Shown here: in pieces, positions 49,965 through 58,254 of the stretch
Layout: each line of letters starts with the position of its first letter
Numbering within the stretch: the stretch's first letter is position 1
From: Porphyromonas bennonis DSM 23058 = JCM 16335
GTDB taxonomy: Bacteria > Bacteroidota > Bacteroidia > Bacteroidales > Porphyromonadaceae
NCBI RefSeq assembly: GCF_000375645.1
Contig: NZ_AQWR01000003.1
Coordinates: 42,785 to 106,784, forward strand
Direction: 5' to 3'
DNA length: 64,000 nucleotides
Notes under the pieces: model-generated
What the model was told of the DNA's origin: nothing
Databases searched by the model: none
Seen by the model: the letters and a program-made list of their open reading frames with translations, nothing else
Made by a program: the position numbers and the translations under genes

Positions 49965-50097
49965 ACATTTGTGGATAGATCAGAGTAGATAAACCATCAG
50001 ATAAAATAACGATATGAGTGAGGAGAGAGCACAGATCAGTATGTCCAATACTAAGAAGGAGATGCTGGAGGTCTACCAGGCGCTACTGGCAGAGGTG
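49965..50097 (+). repeat. 133-bp duplication, copy 1 (promoter plus truncated 5' gene end)
   Basis: Matches 52140-52272 closely: a TACATTTG promoter element (49964-49971), AGATAAACCATCAG, and the first 84 coding bases of the coiled-coil gene. The frame opened at ATG 50014 runs on to a TAG at 50137-50139, giving a 41-residue truncated product (MSEERAQISMSNTKKEMLEV at its start). The Septu-like pair lies between this and the intact copy. Confidence 0.85.
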
Positions 50098-50197
50098 CTT
50101 AAGTCTTTCATCGATCGTAGGTGCGTGCAAGAATACTAGACCGTCTGAAGATAAGTTGTATACGATACGATAGTATAATTGACAATCATCTAAGCGA

Positions 50198-51502
50198 ATG
50201 CAGATTAAGCAGGTTAAGATAGAAAACTTCAAGGGGATTACGCTCTTTGAGATGGATATGGGAAGTAATCTCAATACTTTCATCGGATCTAATGGATCTG
50301 GTAAATCCACCATTATAGAGGCGATTAATATGCTACTGTCGTGGGTCGTGGCAAGGGTGCGTACGGAACGTGGGCAGGGAGACTCTATCCAGCCTAAACA
50401 AATCCACAAGGGGGCACCATATGCTCGCCTGACTATTGACGTTGAGCTAGAAGGTGAGAGATATAAGTGGTCTCTCTACAAGAAAGCTACTCAAGTGCGT
50501 AAGAAACTTCCTGATGACTCCAGCGACCTGATACAAAGCTTGGCTTGTGCGAATAAGATCGTGGAAATAGTCAGTCAAAAGAGGATGGCACCTCCCATCA
50601 TTAGTTCTTTTGGGGTTAATCGTGCTGTTGATGAGATCCCTAAGGGGATTAGCAAGAAAAAACACAAGCTAAACCCAGAAGACATCTATGATAAGGGCAC
50701 CTCACCAATTCGTTTCAGGTCACTCTTTGAGTGGATGCTGGAGCGTCAAATTATTGAAAACGAAGAGTATCGTGCGAAGAGAGAGGCAGGAGAGCTTTTT
50801 ACAGAAGACGAGCAGCTAGCTACTGTCAAGAGAGCTATTGAAAAGGTTTTTGACAATGGCTATACCAATCTCAAAGTAAAGAGCAGTCCCAGACGGGTAA
50901 CCATAGAGAAGCGCGAGGGCGCAACTCTAAGGGAGTATGAGCTGGATCTTCTTTCTGACGGAGAGAAGTGTTATCTTGCCATTGTGGCTAGTATTGCACG
51001 CCTTTTGTCTATGGCTACGCCGGGGGGGCGGGATCCCCTGGAGAGTGCCGGGGTTGTTTTAATTGATGAGGTGGATCTCCACCTTCACCCCGAGTGGCAA
51101 CTGACTGTCGTGCCTAGGCTGACTGCGACTTTCCCCAATTGCCAGTTTATCTTCACGACTCACTCTCCCCACGTGATCTCTAGCATACCCTCCGGGGACA
51201 GTTCCAAGCTTGTAGTTATGAATCGTGGAGTAGGGGAGGAGGTAGAGTCTGGTTGGTATGGCAAAGAGTCTGATCCTATCTTGCTAGAATACTTTGGGCT
51301 ATCTCATGTTCGCAACAATGAGGTGCATTATCTCCTTGGAGAGATTTGGCAAGAACTCAATCAAAACAATGCGATAACGGATCACTACAGATGTCTTAAG
51401 TCGAGGCTAGAATCTCTTGTTAGTCCCAATGACCCCGCATTATTTGACCTGCAAGTACAGGAGGCTCTTATTGCTAAGCGTCATAATGAGAAGAATATAT
51501 AA
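50198..51502 (+). CDS. ptuA: PtuA-like AAA ATPase (Septu-type defence)
   Basis: A 434-residue ABC/SMC-like ATPase: Walker A FIGSNGSGKSTI (28-39), signature ELDLLSDGEKCYLAIVASIA, Walker B GVVLIDEVDLHLHPEWQ, and the D/H-loop region FIFTTHSPHVISSI. In Septu systems such an ATPase assembles with an HNH nuclease and both are needed for phage resistance. The next gene is an HNH protein overlapping by 17 bases, which supports a Septu-like identity. AT-rich composition and the flanking duplication indicate recent insertion. Confidence 0.8.
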   Translation: MQIKQVKIENFKGITLFEMDMGSNLNTFIGSNGSGKSTIIEAINMLLSWVVARVRTERGQGDSIQPKQIHKGAPYARLTIDVELEGERYKWSLYKKATQVRKKLPDDSSDLIQSLACANKIVEIVSQKRMAPPIISSFGVNRAVDEIPKGISKKKHKLNPEDIYDKGTSPIRFRSLFEWMLERQIIENEEYRAKREAGELFTEDEQLATVKRAIEKVFDNGYTNLKVKSSPRRVTIEKREGATLREYELDLLSDGEKCYLAIVASIARLLSMATPGGRDPLESAGVVLIDEVDLHLHPEWQLTVVPRLTATFPNCQFIFTTHSPHVISSIPSGDSSKLVVMNRGVGEEVESGWYGKESDPILLEYFGLSHVRNNEVHYLLGEIWQELNQNNAITDHYRCLKSRLESLVSPNDPALFDLQVQEALIAKRHNEKNI

Positions 51503-52121
51503 ATGTACGGCACCCCATTCTCTGGTAAAGACCAAGAAGAGTTGTGGCAATGAATGGGGAAAGGTGCCTGAGAATGTAAAGGACTTATGGAGGAAGCAAC
51601 TCATCAAAGAGCAAGAGGGATTTGATGCCTATACAGAAGAGATCCTGCCTCCAAATGACAAGAAGACTATCCACATTGATCACTTCAAGAAAAGAGCACA
51701 TCATCCTGAGCTTACGTACGATTGGGATAATCTGTTCTTAGCAAACCACCATCATAATAACGCATATGGAGCAGATGCTAAGGATAATGGGACAAGCAAA
51801 ATACAAAAAAACAGGTACAGTGACCTGATTCACCCTGCCAAAGAGGATCCTCACGACTACTTTACCTATAATTTGCGTGGAGAGATACTCCCTCGTGAAG
51901 GCTTAGATAAGGCGATGCTTAAGAAGGCTCAGTTTACTATTGACACCTTTTGTCTAAATAGTCCCGCACTCCTACAGAAGAGAAATGGTATCCTCGGAGT
52001 GTTAAGGAGCTACAAAGATCAAATGGCAGAAGTGTACGTAGATCTTAAGGAGTGTCCATTCCCAAGTTTGATAGACTGTTACAAAGAAGAGAAATGGTGG
52101 ACATTGGAGAGGATGAGATAG
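51486..52121 (+). CDS. ptuB: PtuB-like HNH nuclease (Septu-type defence)
   Basis: A 211-residue HNH-family protein. It starts MRRIYKCTAPHSLV, overlapping the ATPase by 17 bases. The nuclease motif reads IHIDHFKKRAHHP, then YDWDNLFLANHHHNNAYGADAKD; the DH, N and later N/H positions fit HNH. The zinc cysteines present in many PtuB proteins are replaced by HHHNN, so it may lack the structural zinc. An in-frame Met at 51417 would extend it 23 residues into the ATPase gene and is less likely. Confidence 0.77.
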   Translation: MRRIYKCTAPHSLVKTKKSCGNEWGKVPENVKDLWRKQLIKEQEGFDAYTEEILPPNDKKTIHIDHFKKRAHHPELTYDWDNLFLANHHHNNAYGADAKDNGTSKIQKNRYSDLIHPAKEDPHDYFTYNLRGEILPREGLDKAMLKKAQFTIDTFCLNSPALLQKRNGILGVLRSYKDQMAEVYVDLKECPFPSLIDCYKEEKWWTLERMR

Positions 52122-52139
52122 GAGAGACCCTTTTTGATT

Positions 52140-52272
52140 ACATTTGTAGGTAGCTAAGTCAAGATAAACCATCAGATAAAATAACGATATGAGTGAGGAG
52201 AGAGCACAGATCAGTATGTCCAATACTAAGAAGGAGATGCTGGAGGCCTATCAGGCGCTGCTGGCAGAGGTG
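52140..52272 (+). repeat. 133-bp duplication, copy 2 (intact gene start)
   Basis: Partner of 49965-50097. It carries TACATTTG (52139-52146) as the promoter of the coiled-coil gene and the first 84 bases of that gene. The two copies are in direct orientation, 2,175 bases apart. Confidence 0.85.
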
Positions 52273-53238
52273 CAGACGAAGAGCTTAGAGAACCCGAGGG
52301 AGGAGCAGAAGCGGATCGAGCAGAAGAAGGTGGTCGCTCAGGCTGAGGCTCTCTCCGCTGAAGAGATGGACAAGTTTGCCCGGGAGATTATGGGCGGCTT
52401 TGAGCGCTCTGTCGCTCTCCTCCAGTCTCAGCTAAGGGAGGGCTTTGATAAGCTCAGGACGCTTGATGAGACGATCAAGATCAAGGAGGCGTGGATAGAA
52501 GACCTGTACGCCATTCAGAGTAATGCCGACTCACTCTCTACACTCATCCTGGCGCAGAAGAAGCAGAAGGAAGAGGCACAGCTCGAGCTTGATGAGATGC
52601 GTACTAAGCTGGAGCGAGAGATCGAAGAGACTCGCGAGGCTTGGCAACGTGAGCAAGAGCAGTACAAGGACTCCGTCAAGCAGGAGAAGGCGGCCGCTGC
52701 ACTTCTCCGAAAGCGTGAGGAGGATGAGTATGAGTACACCACGAGTCAGAGGCGCCGTAAGGAGGAGGATGCCTTCCGGGAGCAACTGGACGCAGATGAG
52801 CGAGAGCTGGCGGAGCGTCGCCAGGACTTTGAGCGGACTACTGCTGAGCGGGAGCGTGTGCTTGCCGAGGCTGAGGGTGAGCTGGAGGGACTGCGCCGTC
52901 TGTCGGAGAGCTTAGATACTCGTATGCAGGAGGTGGAGAGTAGGGCGATCAAAGCCACTGAGGAGCGTCTCGAGAGGGAGCATCGCTTTGCTTTTGACTT
53001 AGCACAGAAGGAGACAGAGGGTCAGCTGCGACTCAAGGATCAGCAGATCGAATTACTGCAGCAGAAGATCAGGGAGATAGAGGCGCAGCTCCGGGAGGCG
53101 GGGCTCAAGGTCTCCACATCAGAGGAGACGGTCCGAGACATTGCGCTTCGCGCCATCGACTCCTCTGCGATGACCAGTCGTGCGCTATCGCGTGAGCCTC
53201 GCCCCACAGCCGGGCGTGAGGGCACCGATGAGGCGTGA
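52189..53238 (+). CDS. Long coiled-coil protein, function unknown
   Basis: A 349-residue, highly charged protein rich in Glu, Arg, Lys and Gln. Heptad-like coiled coil runs from about residue 20 to 310 (for example ELDEMRTKLEREIEETREAW and EREHRFAFDLAQKETEGQLR). There is no signal peptide, membrane helix or enzyme motif. The C-terminal 40 residues (SALSREPRPTAGREGTDEA region) are disordered-looking. Its promoter and first 28 codons are duplicated 2.2 kb upstream around the Septu-like pair. It precedes the aminotransferase gene by 45 bases and could help organise surface assembly, but nothing proves this. Confidence 0.6.
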   Translation: MSEERAQISMSNTKKEMLEAYQALLAEVQTKSLENPREEQKRIEQKKVVAQAEALSAEEMDKFAREIMGGFERSVALLQSQLREGFDKLRTLDETIKIKEAWIEDLYAIQSNADSLSTLILAQKKQKEEAQLELDEMRTKLEREIEETREAWQREQEQYKDSVKQEKAAAALLRKREEDEYEYTTSQRRRKEEDAFREQLDADERELAERRQDFERTTAERERVLAEAEGELEGLRRLSESLDTRMQEVESRAIKATEERLEREHRFAFDLAQKETEGQLRLKDQQIELLQQKIREIEAQLREAGLKVSTSEETVRDIALRAIDSSAMTSRALSREPRPTAGREGTDEA

Positions 53239-53283
53239 ACACTTGTCACTGAGGGAGTGAAGTAAACGTAGCCAATAAATCTT

Positions 53284-54570
53284 ATGACGGAAGAGAGAAA
53301 GATGATCTACCTCTGTCTCGCTCATATGAGTGAGGAGGGGCTGGAGCAGAAGTATGTGAAGGAGGCCTTTGACACCAATTGGGTGGTGCCGATGGGTCCG
53401 AATGTGAATGCCTTTGAGAAAGATCTGGAGGCGTTTGTCAACAGCAAGTCAGACGACTCTGTCGCACTGGATCGGCGTGTGGTCTGTCTGTCAGCAGGTA
53501 CGGCGGCAGTTCATCTGGCGCTGATCGGCTGTGGTGTGGGACCCGGAGATGAGGTGCTGGTGCAGAGCTTCACCTTCTGCGCCTCGTCGCACCCGATCAC
53601 TTACCTGGGTGCTAAGCCGGTCTTTGTCGGCTCGGAGCGGGAGACCTGGAATATGGATCCGGCTCTGCTGGAGAGGGCGATCCTGGATCGTAAGGAGCAG
53701 ACCGGACGGTACCCCAAGGCGATCGTTCCCGTGGCGCTCTATGGTATGCCCTACCGGATCGACGAGATCATGGCGATAGCGGATAAGTACGGCATCCCCG
53801 TGGTGGAGGATGCTGCTGAGGGGATGGGCTCCCGCTATGATGGTCAGGTGTTAGGCACCTTTGGAAGGTTTGGCGTTCTCTCCTTTAATGGAAATAAGAT
53901 GATCACCACCTCTGGAGGTGGGGCGCTGATCTGTCGCTCGGAGGCGGATGCGACGGAGGTCATGTGGTATGCCACCCAGGCGCGTGATGCCTATCCTTAC
54001 TACCACCATACCGCCATCGGATACAACTATCGTCTCTCCAATGTCTGCGCCGGTATCGGTCGCGGACAGATGACGGTGCTGGGGGACCACCTTGCTCACC
54101 ACAAGCACGTGCAGGCGCTCTATGAGGAGCTGCTGACAGATGTGCCGGGGATTACGATGCACCGGCAACCGGAGGACAAGCGGTATGATGCCAACTTCTG
54201 GCTCTGCGCTGCCACGATCGACCCGGAGGTTCGGGTCAAGGGGCAGGAGAATGCATACAAGCAGGTAATCAAAACAGCCGTCGGCGGTGCTGCTGGGGTG
54301 ATCCATCAGGTGGAGTCGGCTACGACCGACTGTCAGCCTAATGCCAATGTGGAGGCTCTGCGCACCTTTATGCTTGATAAGAAGGTAGAGTGTCGTCCGC
54401 TCTGGAAGCCGATGCATAAGCAGCCGGTCTATTCGGATGCGCCGATCTACACCAACGGTGTGGAGGAGGAGCTCTTCCGGGTCGGCTTCTGTCTCCCGGC
54501 AGGTCCCTATGTCTCGGACGACGATGTCCGCTATATCGTCGACTGCATCCGTGAGGCGATCGAGGGGTGA
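53284..54570 (+). CDS. DegT/DnrJ/EryC1-type sugar aminotransferase (PglE-like)
   Basis: A 428-residue PLP-dependent aminotransferase that converts a UDP-4-keto-6-deoxy sugar to its 4-amino form. Motifs: MIYLCLAHMSEEGLEQKYV at the start, VVCLSAGTAAVHLALIGCGVGPGDEVLVQSFTF, PVVEDAAEGMGSRYDGQ, and SFNGNKMITTSGGGALI, where the lysine after GN forms the Schiff base. The PglF-like dehydratase at 61715 would supply its substrate, and the GNAT at 44615 could acetylate the product. A bidirectional terminator follows. Confidence 0.9.
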   Translation: MTEERKMIYLCLAHMSEEGLEQKYVKEAFDTNWVVPMGPNVNAFEKDLEAFVNSKSDDSVALDRRVVCLSAGTAAVHLALIGCGVGPGDEVLVQSFTFCASSHPITYLGAKPVFVGSERETWNMDPALLERAILDRKEQTGRYPKAIVPVALYGMPYRIDEIMAIADKYGIPVVEDAAEGMGSRYDGQVLGTFGRFGVLSFNGNKMITTSGGGALICRSEADATEVMWYATQARDAYPYYHHTAIGYNYRLSNVCAGIGRGQMTVLGDHLAHHKHVQALYEELLTDVPGITMHRQPEDKRYDANFWLCAATIDPEVRVKGQENAYKQVIKTAVGGAAGVIHQVESATTDCQPNANVEALRTFMLDKKVECRPLWKPMHKQPVYSDAPIYTNGVEEELFRVGFCLPAGPYVSDDDVRYIVDCIREAIEG

Positions 54571-54615
54571 GACTCGTCCTATGAGACTCTGAGTGTAGTA
54601 TCCCACCATCAGAAA

Positions 54616-54655
54616 AAGGGCTCGACCATCTGCACAAGCAGTTGGTCGAGCCCTT
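54616..54655. terminator. Bidirectional terminator
   Basis: A perfect 13-bp stem (54616-54628 with 54643-54655) with an A run on its left and T-rich sequence on its right. It separates the convergent aminotransferase (+) and aminopeptidase (-) genes. Confidence 0.88.
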
Positions 54656-54675
54656 ACTTTAGTGTCAGGGAGTGA

Positions 54676-56472
54676 TCAGCGCTCCAGCGGTAGGGTGTGG
54701 TCGCGGAGCCACTTGGCGGTCTCCTCGTCCAGCTCGGGGCTGATCTCACGGTAGACGCGCTCCTGGTAGTCGTTGTACCACTTGAGCTGCGCATCATCGA
54801 GCATGGACGGATCGACCATCCTATTGTCGAGCCAGCAGAGGGTGAGGCACTCAAATCCGTAGAACTCCTCTCCGCCGCCTTCGCCCACCTTGATGCAGCG
54901 GAGAAGGTTCTCTATCCGGATGCCATACTCGCCCTCGGGGTAGTAGCCCGGCTCGTCGGAGGTGACGCTGTGGAGCCGGATCGGAGAGGGATTGTTGTCT
55001 GTACGGACATTCTGCGGTCCCTCGTGGCAGCAGAGGAAGTGACCTACGCCGTGACCGGTGCCGTGACCATAGTTCTTATGCTCCTGCCAGAGGTAGCGGT
55101 GCGCCAGCACGTCGAGCTGATTGCCTCGCGTCCCCTTGGGGAAGACTGTGAGCTGCAGGTCGATGTGCCCCTTGAGCACCAGCGTGTAGTCGTGGCGCAG
55201 CTTCTCCGACGGCTTGCCATCGAGCGAGACGGTGCGGGTGATGTCGGTCGTCCCGTCGTAGTACTGAGCACCGGAGTCGAGGAGAAGGGATCCCTTGGGC
55301 TCTATCTTGGCGCTGGTGTCCGGCATCGGATGGTAGTGGACGATGGCGCCATTGGCATTATATCCGGTGATGGTGGTGAAGCTGTCGTAGAGGTAGCGGT
55401 CGCTCTCGGCACGGAAGCCGGCCAGGATCGCATCGATCTCATACTCCGTCGGTGTCTCACCACGGTCGAGCATCTCGTAGAAATGCTTCCAGAACTTCGT
55501 CAGCGCCACGCCGTCCCGCAGCATCGCCCGGCGGCAGCCCTGGTACTCCGCCTCGGTCTTGATTGACTTGAGGATCGTGATGGGACTCATCTGGTCGACG
55601 ACGATGCAGCCCTCAGGTACTCGGCGTCCTAGCTCGGCATTGGTCCGGAGCGGATCGACCCAGACGATGGCACTCTCGGGTAGTGCAGAGACATCCTCAT
55701 AGATCTGGTTGTAAGGTCGGATCTCCACCTTATTCTTCTCCAGGTGACTCCGTACCTCGTCGGTCATCTTGCGGTCATCGACGTAGAAGTAAGCACTCTT
55801 ATCCGTCACCATGGCGTAGGCGACACCGGTGGGATTGTACTCTACGTCGGAGGAGCGGACGTTGTAGAGCCAGCAGACCTCGTCCATCATCGTGACGATG
55901 AGGGTGTCGGCATTCTCCTCCTTCATCATTGCTCGAACTTCCTCCACCTTCTCGTGCGGAGTCTTGCCGGCGTCCTCATCGGGCTGGATGAAGAAGTCGT
56001 TGAGCGGAATATCCGGCATCTCCTCCCCGCGGATCTCCTTGATAAAGTCGTGCGACAGGTCGAGCTCGATCCGGCCGAGGCGCAGCTCCTTCTGCAGCTG
56101 TGCGGCATCGGCGACGCTCATGCACTCGCCATTGAGTGCCACCCGCTTCACCTCCGGCAGGCTGCGAAGCCATGCGGGGATCGTCGGGGTGCCGGGCATC
56201 CCCTCCTTCATCAGCTCGTAGGTGGTCCCCTTGAGCACCTCCGTCGCCTCGAGGAAGTACCGCGAGTCGGTCCAGAGAGCAGCGTGCTCGGCGGTCACTA
56301 CGGCAGTGCCGGCAGAGCCCAGGAAGCCACTGATGTACTGGCGCGCCTGCCAGCAGTCGGGGGTGTACTCATTGAGGTGCCGGTCGAAGCTCGGTACGAT
56401 GACGGCATCGATATTTGCGGCTCGGAGTGCTTGCCGCATGGAGTCTAGTCTCTTGATGATCTCTTCTTTCAT
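54676..56472 (-). CDS. Aminopeptidase P family (Xaa-Pro) metallopeptidase
   Basis: A 598-residue M24 peptidase that removes N-terminal residues before proline. Two creatinase-like N-terminal domains (WTDSRYFLEA, VCWLYNVRSSD) precede the pita-bread catalytic domain. Metal ligands are visible as LLLDSGAQYYDGTTDITRT (two Asp), GHGTGHGVGHFL (His), and the Glu residues in HEGPQN and YGIRIENLL. The C-terminal domain (LTLCWLDNRMVD) is that of the long, eukaryote-like APP form common in Bacteroidetes. No signal peptide is present. Confidence 0.93.
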   Translation of the reverse strand: MKEEIIKRLDSMRQALRAANIDAVIVPSFDRHLNEYTPDCWQARQYISGFLGSAGTAVVTAEHAALWTDSRYFLEATEVLKGTTYELMKEGMPGTPTIPAWLRSLPEVKRVALNGECMSVADAAQLQKELRLGRIELDLSHDFIKEIRGEEMPDIPLNDFFIQPDEDAGKTPHEKVEEVRAMMKEENADTLIVTMMDEVCWLYNVRSSDVEYNPTGVAYAMVTDKSAYFYVDDRKMTDEVRSHLEKNKVEIRPYNQIYEDVSALPESAIVWVDPLRTNAELGRRVPEGCIVVDQMSPITILKSIKTEAEYQGCRRAMLRDGVALTKFWKHFYEMLDRGETPTEYEIDAILAGFRAESDRYLYDSFTTITGYNANGAIVHYHPMPDTSAKIEPKGSLLLDSGAQYYDGTTDITRTVSLDGKPSEKLRHDYTLVLKGHIDLQLTVFPKGTRGNQLDVLAHRYLWQEHKNYGHGTGHGVGHFLCCHEGPQNVRTDNNPSPIRLHSVTSDEPGYYPEGEYGIRIENLLRCIKVGEGGGEEFYGFECLTLCWLDNRMVDPSMLDDAQLKWYNDYQERVYREISPELDEETAKWLRDHTLPLER

Positions 56473-56502
56473 ATAAGTAAAGTGGTATAAAATGATTCGG
56501 TA

Positions 56503-58089
56503 TCACTCCTCCACCGCCTGATGGACAGGGCGAAGGAGGTCGTTGACGGTCTTCACGGGATTGAATGTGTCGGCCGGCACCTCAACGAAGCAGGTATTCC
56601 AGTAGGCCATGGCGCCATTCCAGAGCCCGGGGCGCTCGAGAGCCTTGAGCGGCTGACCGTTACGGCTCTTGTGGGAGATGAATCCGGTGCTCTTGTCGAC
56701 AAATCGGGTGAGGTCAAAGGAGTTGCCGCGGAAGTCCCTCGTGCAGCAGACCAGGTCCACGGGATTGAAGAACCGACTCTCGCGGAACTGTCGCTCCGCC
56801 TCCGGGTCATCGTGGTCGATCTGGGTGCTCTCGAGGATCTGTAGCGACGTCGTGCCGTCCTCGTTGCGGACGATATAGGGTCCGCCACCCGGCTCGCCCT
56901 CATTGCGGACCATACCGCATACGCGGATCGGTCGATTGAGCAGGGCACGGAGGGTCTGGATGGTGGACTCCTTCTTCTGACTCCGCTCCAGCTCCGCCAC
57001 CACATCGCCCTCCTCAGGAGACTCGGTGTGGGGTGCTATCTCGACGCAGAAGGACTGACGGAGGAAGTCCTCCGCCTCTCGTATCGTGGACTCGCCCACC
57101 CGTGTCTCGTCCCTCAGCTCCTCCATGAGCCGGTAGGCGGTGTCTCTCAGCTGCACCAGCACGCCGCCGAGGATCTGCTTGTAGATGATGGTGCTGCTCT
57201 TCTCGCTGTCCGGGACGACGTTGTCGATATTCTTGATGAAGATGATGTCGGCATCCACCTCCGAGAGATTCTCGATCAGGGAGCCGTGTCCTCCGGGGCG
57301 GAAGATCAGCCTCCCCTCCTCGTCACGGATCGGCCTATTGTCCGGACCCACAGCGATGGTATCGGTCGAGGGCTTCTGGGTGCTGGTAGTGATGTCGAAT
57401 GTGGCAGAGAAGGTATCCTCTAGATCCTCCTGACGTCGCGAGAGCAGGGTCTTGAAGGGGTGGATGTGCTCCGGAGAGAGAGTAAAGTGGAGGTGGACCG
57501 TGCCGCTGACCGGACGGGCATACTTGGCCCCCTCGGCGAGGTGCTCCTCGACAGCGGTACGTGGACGATCCGGATACTTGTGGAAGAGGATCAGCGCCTT
57601 AGGCAGGCTGCCATAGCGGAGCCCCTCCTCCGTCAGCAGGTAGCGGACCACCGTGCGTCCCTCACCGGCATCGATGAGTCGGCGTGCTCCCCTGCCCCGC
57701 TCACCCAGCATGCAGGCCTTATTCAGGTCGTCGTAGAAGGCAAAGTCCTCCATCCGATCCAGCACCTGCTGCACCGACTCCGTCGGCTCGCCTCCCTCCA
57801 TATAGGCAAAGAGGTCGCGGAACATCCTCGAGGCGGCACCACTGGCGGGGACAAACTTGAGTACCCGAAGCGCAGGATCACTCAGGGCTGAAGCCCAGCT
57901 CTCGAGAGCATCTCGCTGTTCCTCCTCTGTGAGGACACGGATGCCGTGCTCCTCATCGGCTGCCTGCACGATAGTGTGGAAGGGGAACCCCTCCTCGAAG
58001 AGCTCCAGCTGGTGCTCTACCTCCGAACGGGTGATCCCGTGGTCGCTTATCTGACGGAGGTCCTCCTCCGTCCATTGGATCTCTTGCAT
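56503..58089 (-). CDS. DUF4301 family protein
   Basis: A 528-residue cytoplasmic protein of the DUF4301 family, conserved in Bacteroidetes. Near residue 80, LKFVPASGAASRMFRDLFAY resembles the nucleotide-sugar/NTP loop of a nucleotidyltransferase. KALILFHKYPDRPRTAVEEH, GHGSLIENLSEVDADIIFIKNIDNVVPD and a C-terminal GFISHKSRNGQPLKALERPGL region are typical. A nucleotidyltransferase-like activity is possible but unproven. It lies 30 bases upstream of the aminopeptidase gene on the same strand. Confidence 0.85.
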   Translation of the reverse strand: MQEIQWTEEDLRQISDHGITRSEVEHQLELFEEGFPFHTIVQAADEEHGIRVLTEEEQRDALESWASALSDPALRVLKFVPASGAASRMFRDLFAYMEGGEPTESVQQVLDRMEDFAFYDDLNKACMLGERGRGARRLIDAGEGRTVVRYLLTEEGLRYGSLPKALILFHKYPDRPRTAVEEHLAEGAKYARPVSGTVHLHFTLSPEHIHPFKTLLSRRQEDLEDTFSATFDITTSTQKPSTDTIAVGPDNRPIRDEEGRLIFRPGGHGSLIENLSEVDADIIFIKNIDNVVPDSEKSSTIIYKQILGGVLVQLRDTAYRLMEELRDETRVGESTIREAEDFLRQSFCVEIAPHTESPEEGDVVAELERSQKKESTIQTLRALLNRPIRVCGMVRNEGEPGGGPYIVRNEDGTTSLQILESTQIDHDDPEAERQFRESRFFNPVDLVCCTRDFRGNSFDLTRFVDKSTGFISHKSRNGQPLKALERPGLWNGAMAYWNTCFVEVPADTFNPVKTVNDLLRPVHQAVEE

Positions 58090-58151
58090 AGTCTTCTCAT
58101 TTCTTCTCTCAGTGGTTACCTCTTCTGTGCGGCGATCTCACCGCTTCGATA

Positions 58152-58159
58152 CAAACCTA
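58152..58159 (-). promoter_or_regulatory. TAnnTTTG -7 promoter element for the DUF4301 gene
   Basis: CAAACCTA on the + strand reads TAGGTTTG on the minus strand, 63 bases before the DUF4301 ATG. Confidence 0.5.
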
Positions 58160-58234
58160 CTTATTTTTTCCGATCCATAAAGCGCCCCTCTCCGCTGCTG
58201 CGGGGGCGTGCTTCCTCACTCCCCAACTTCTGGC

Positions 58235-58242
58235 TATCTTTG
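58235..58242 (+). promoter_or_regulatory. TAnnTTTG -7 promoter element for the YfhO-like gene
   Basis: TATCTTTG lies 13 bases before the ATG at 58255, divergent from the DUF4301 promoter. Confidence 0.6.
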
Positions 58243-58254
58243 TCCGTAGAAATA

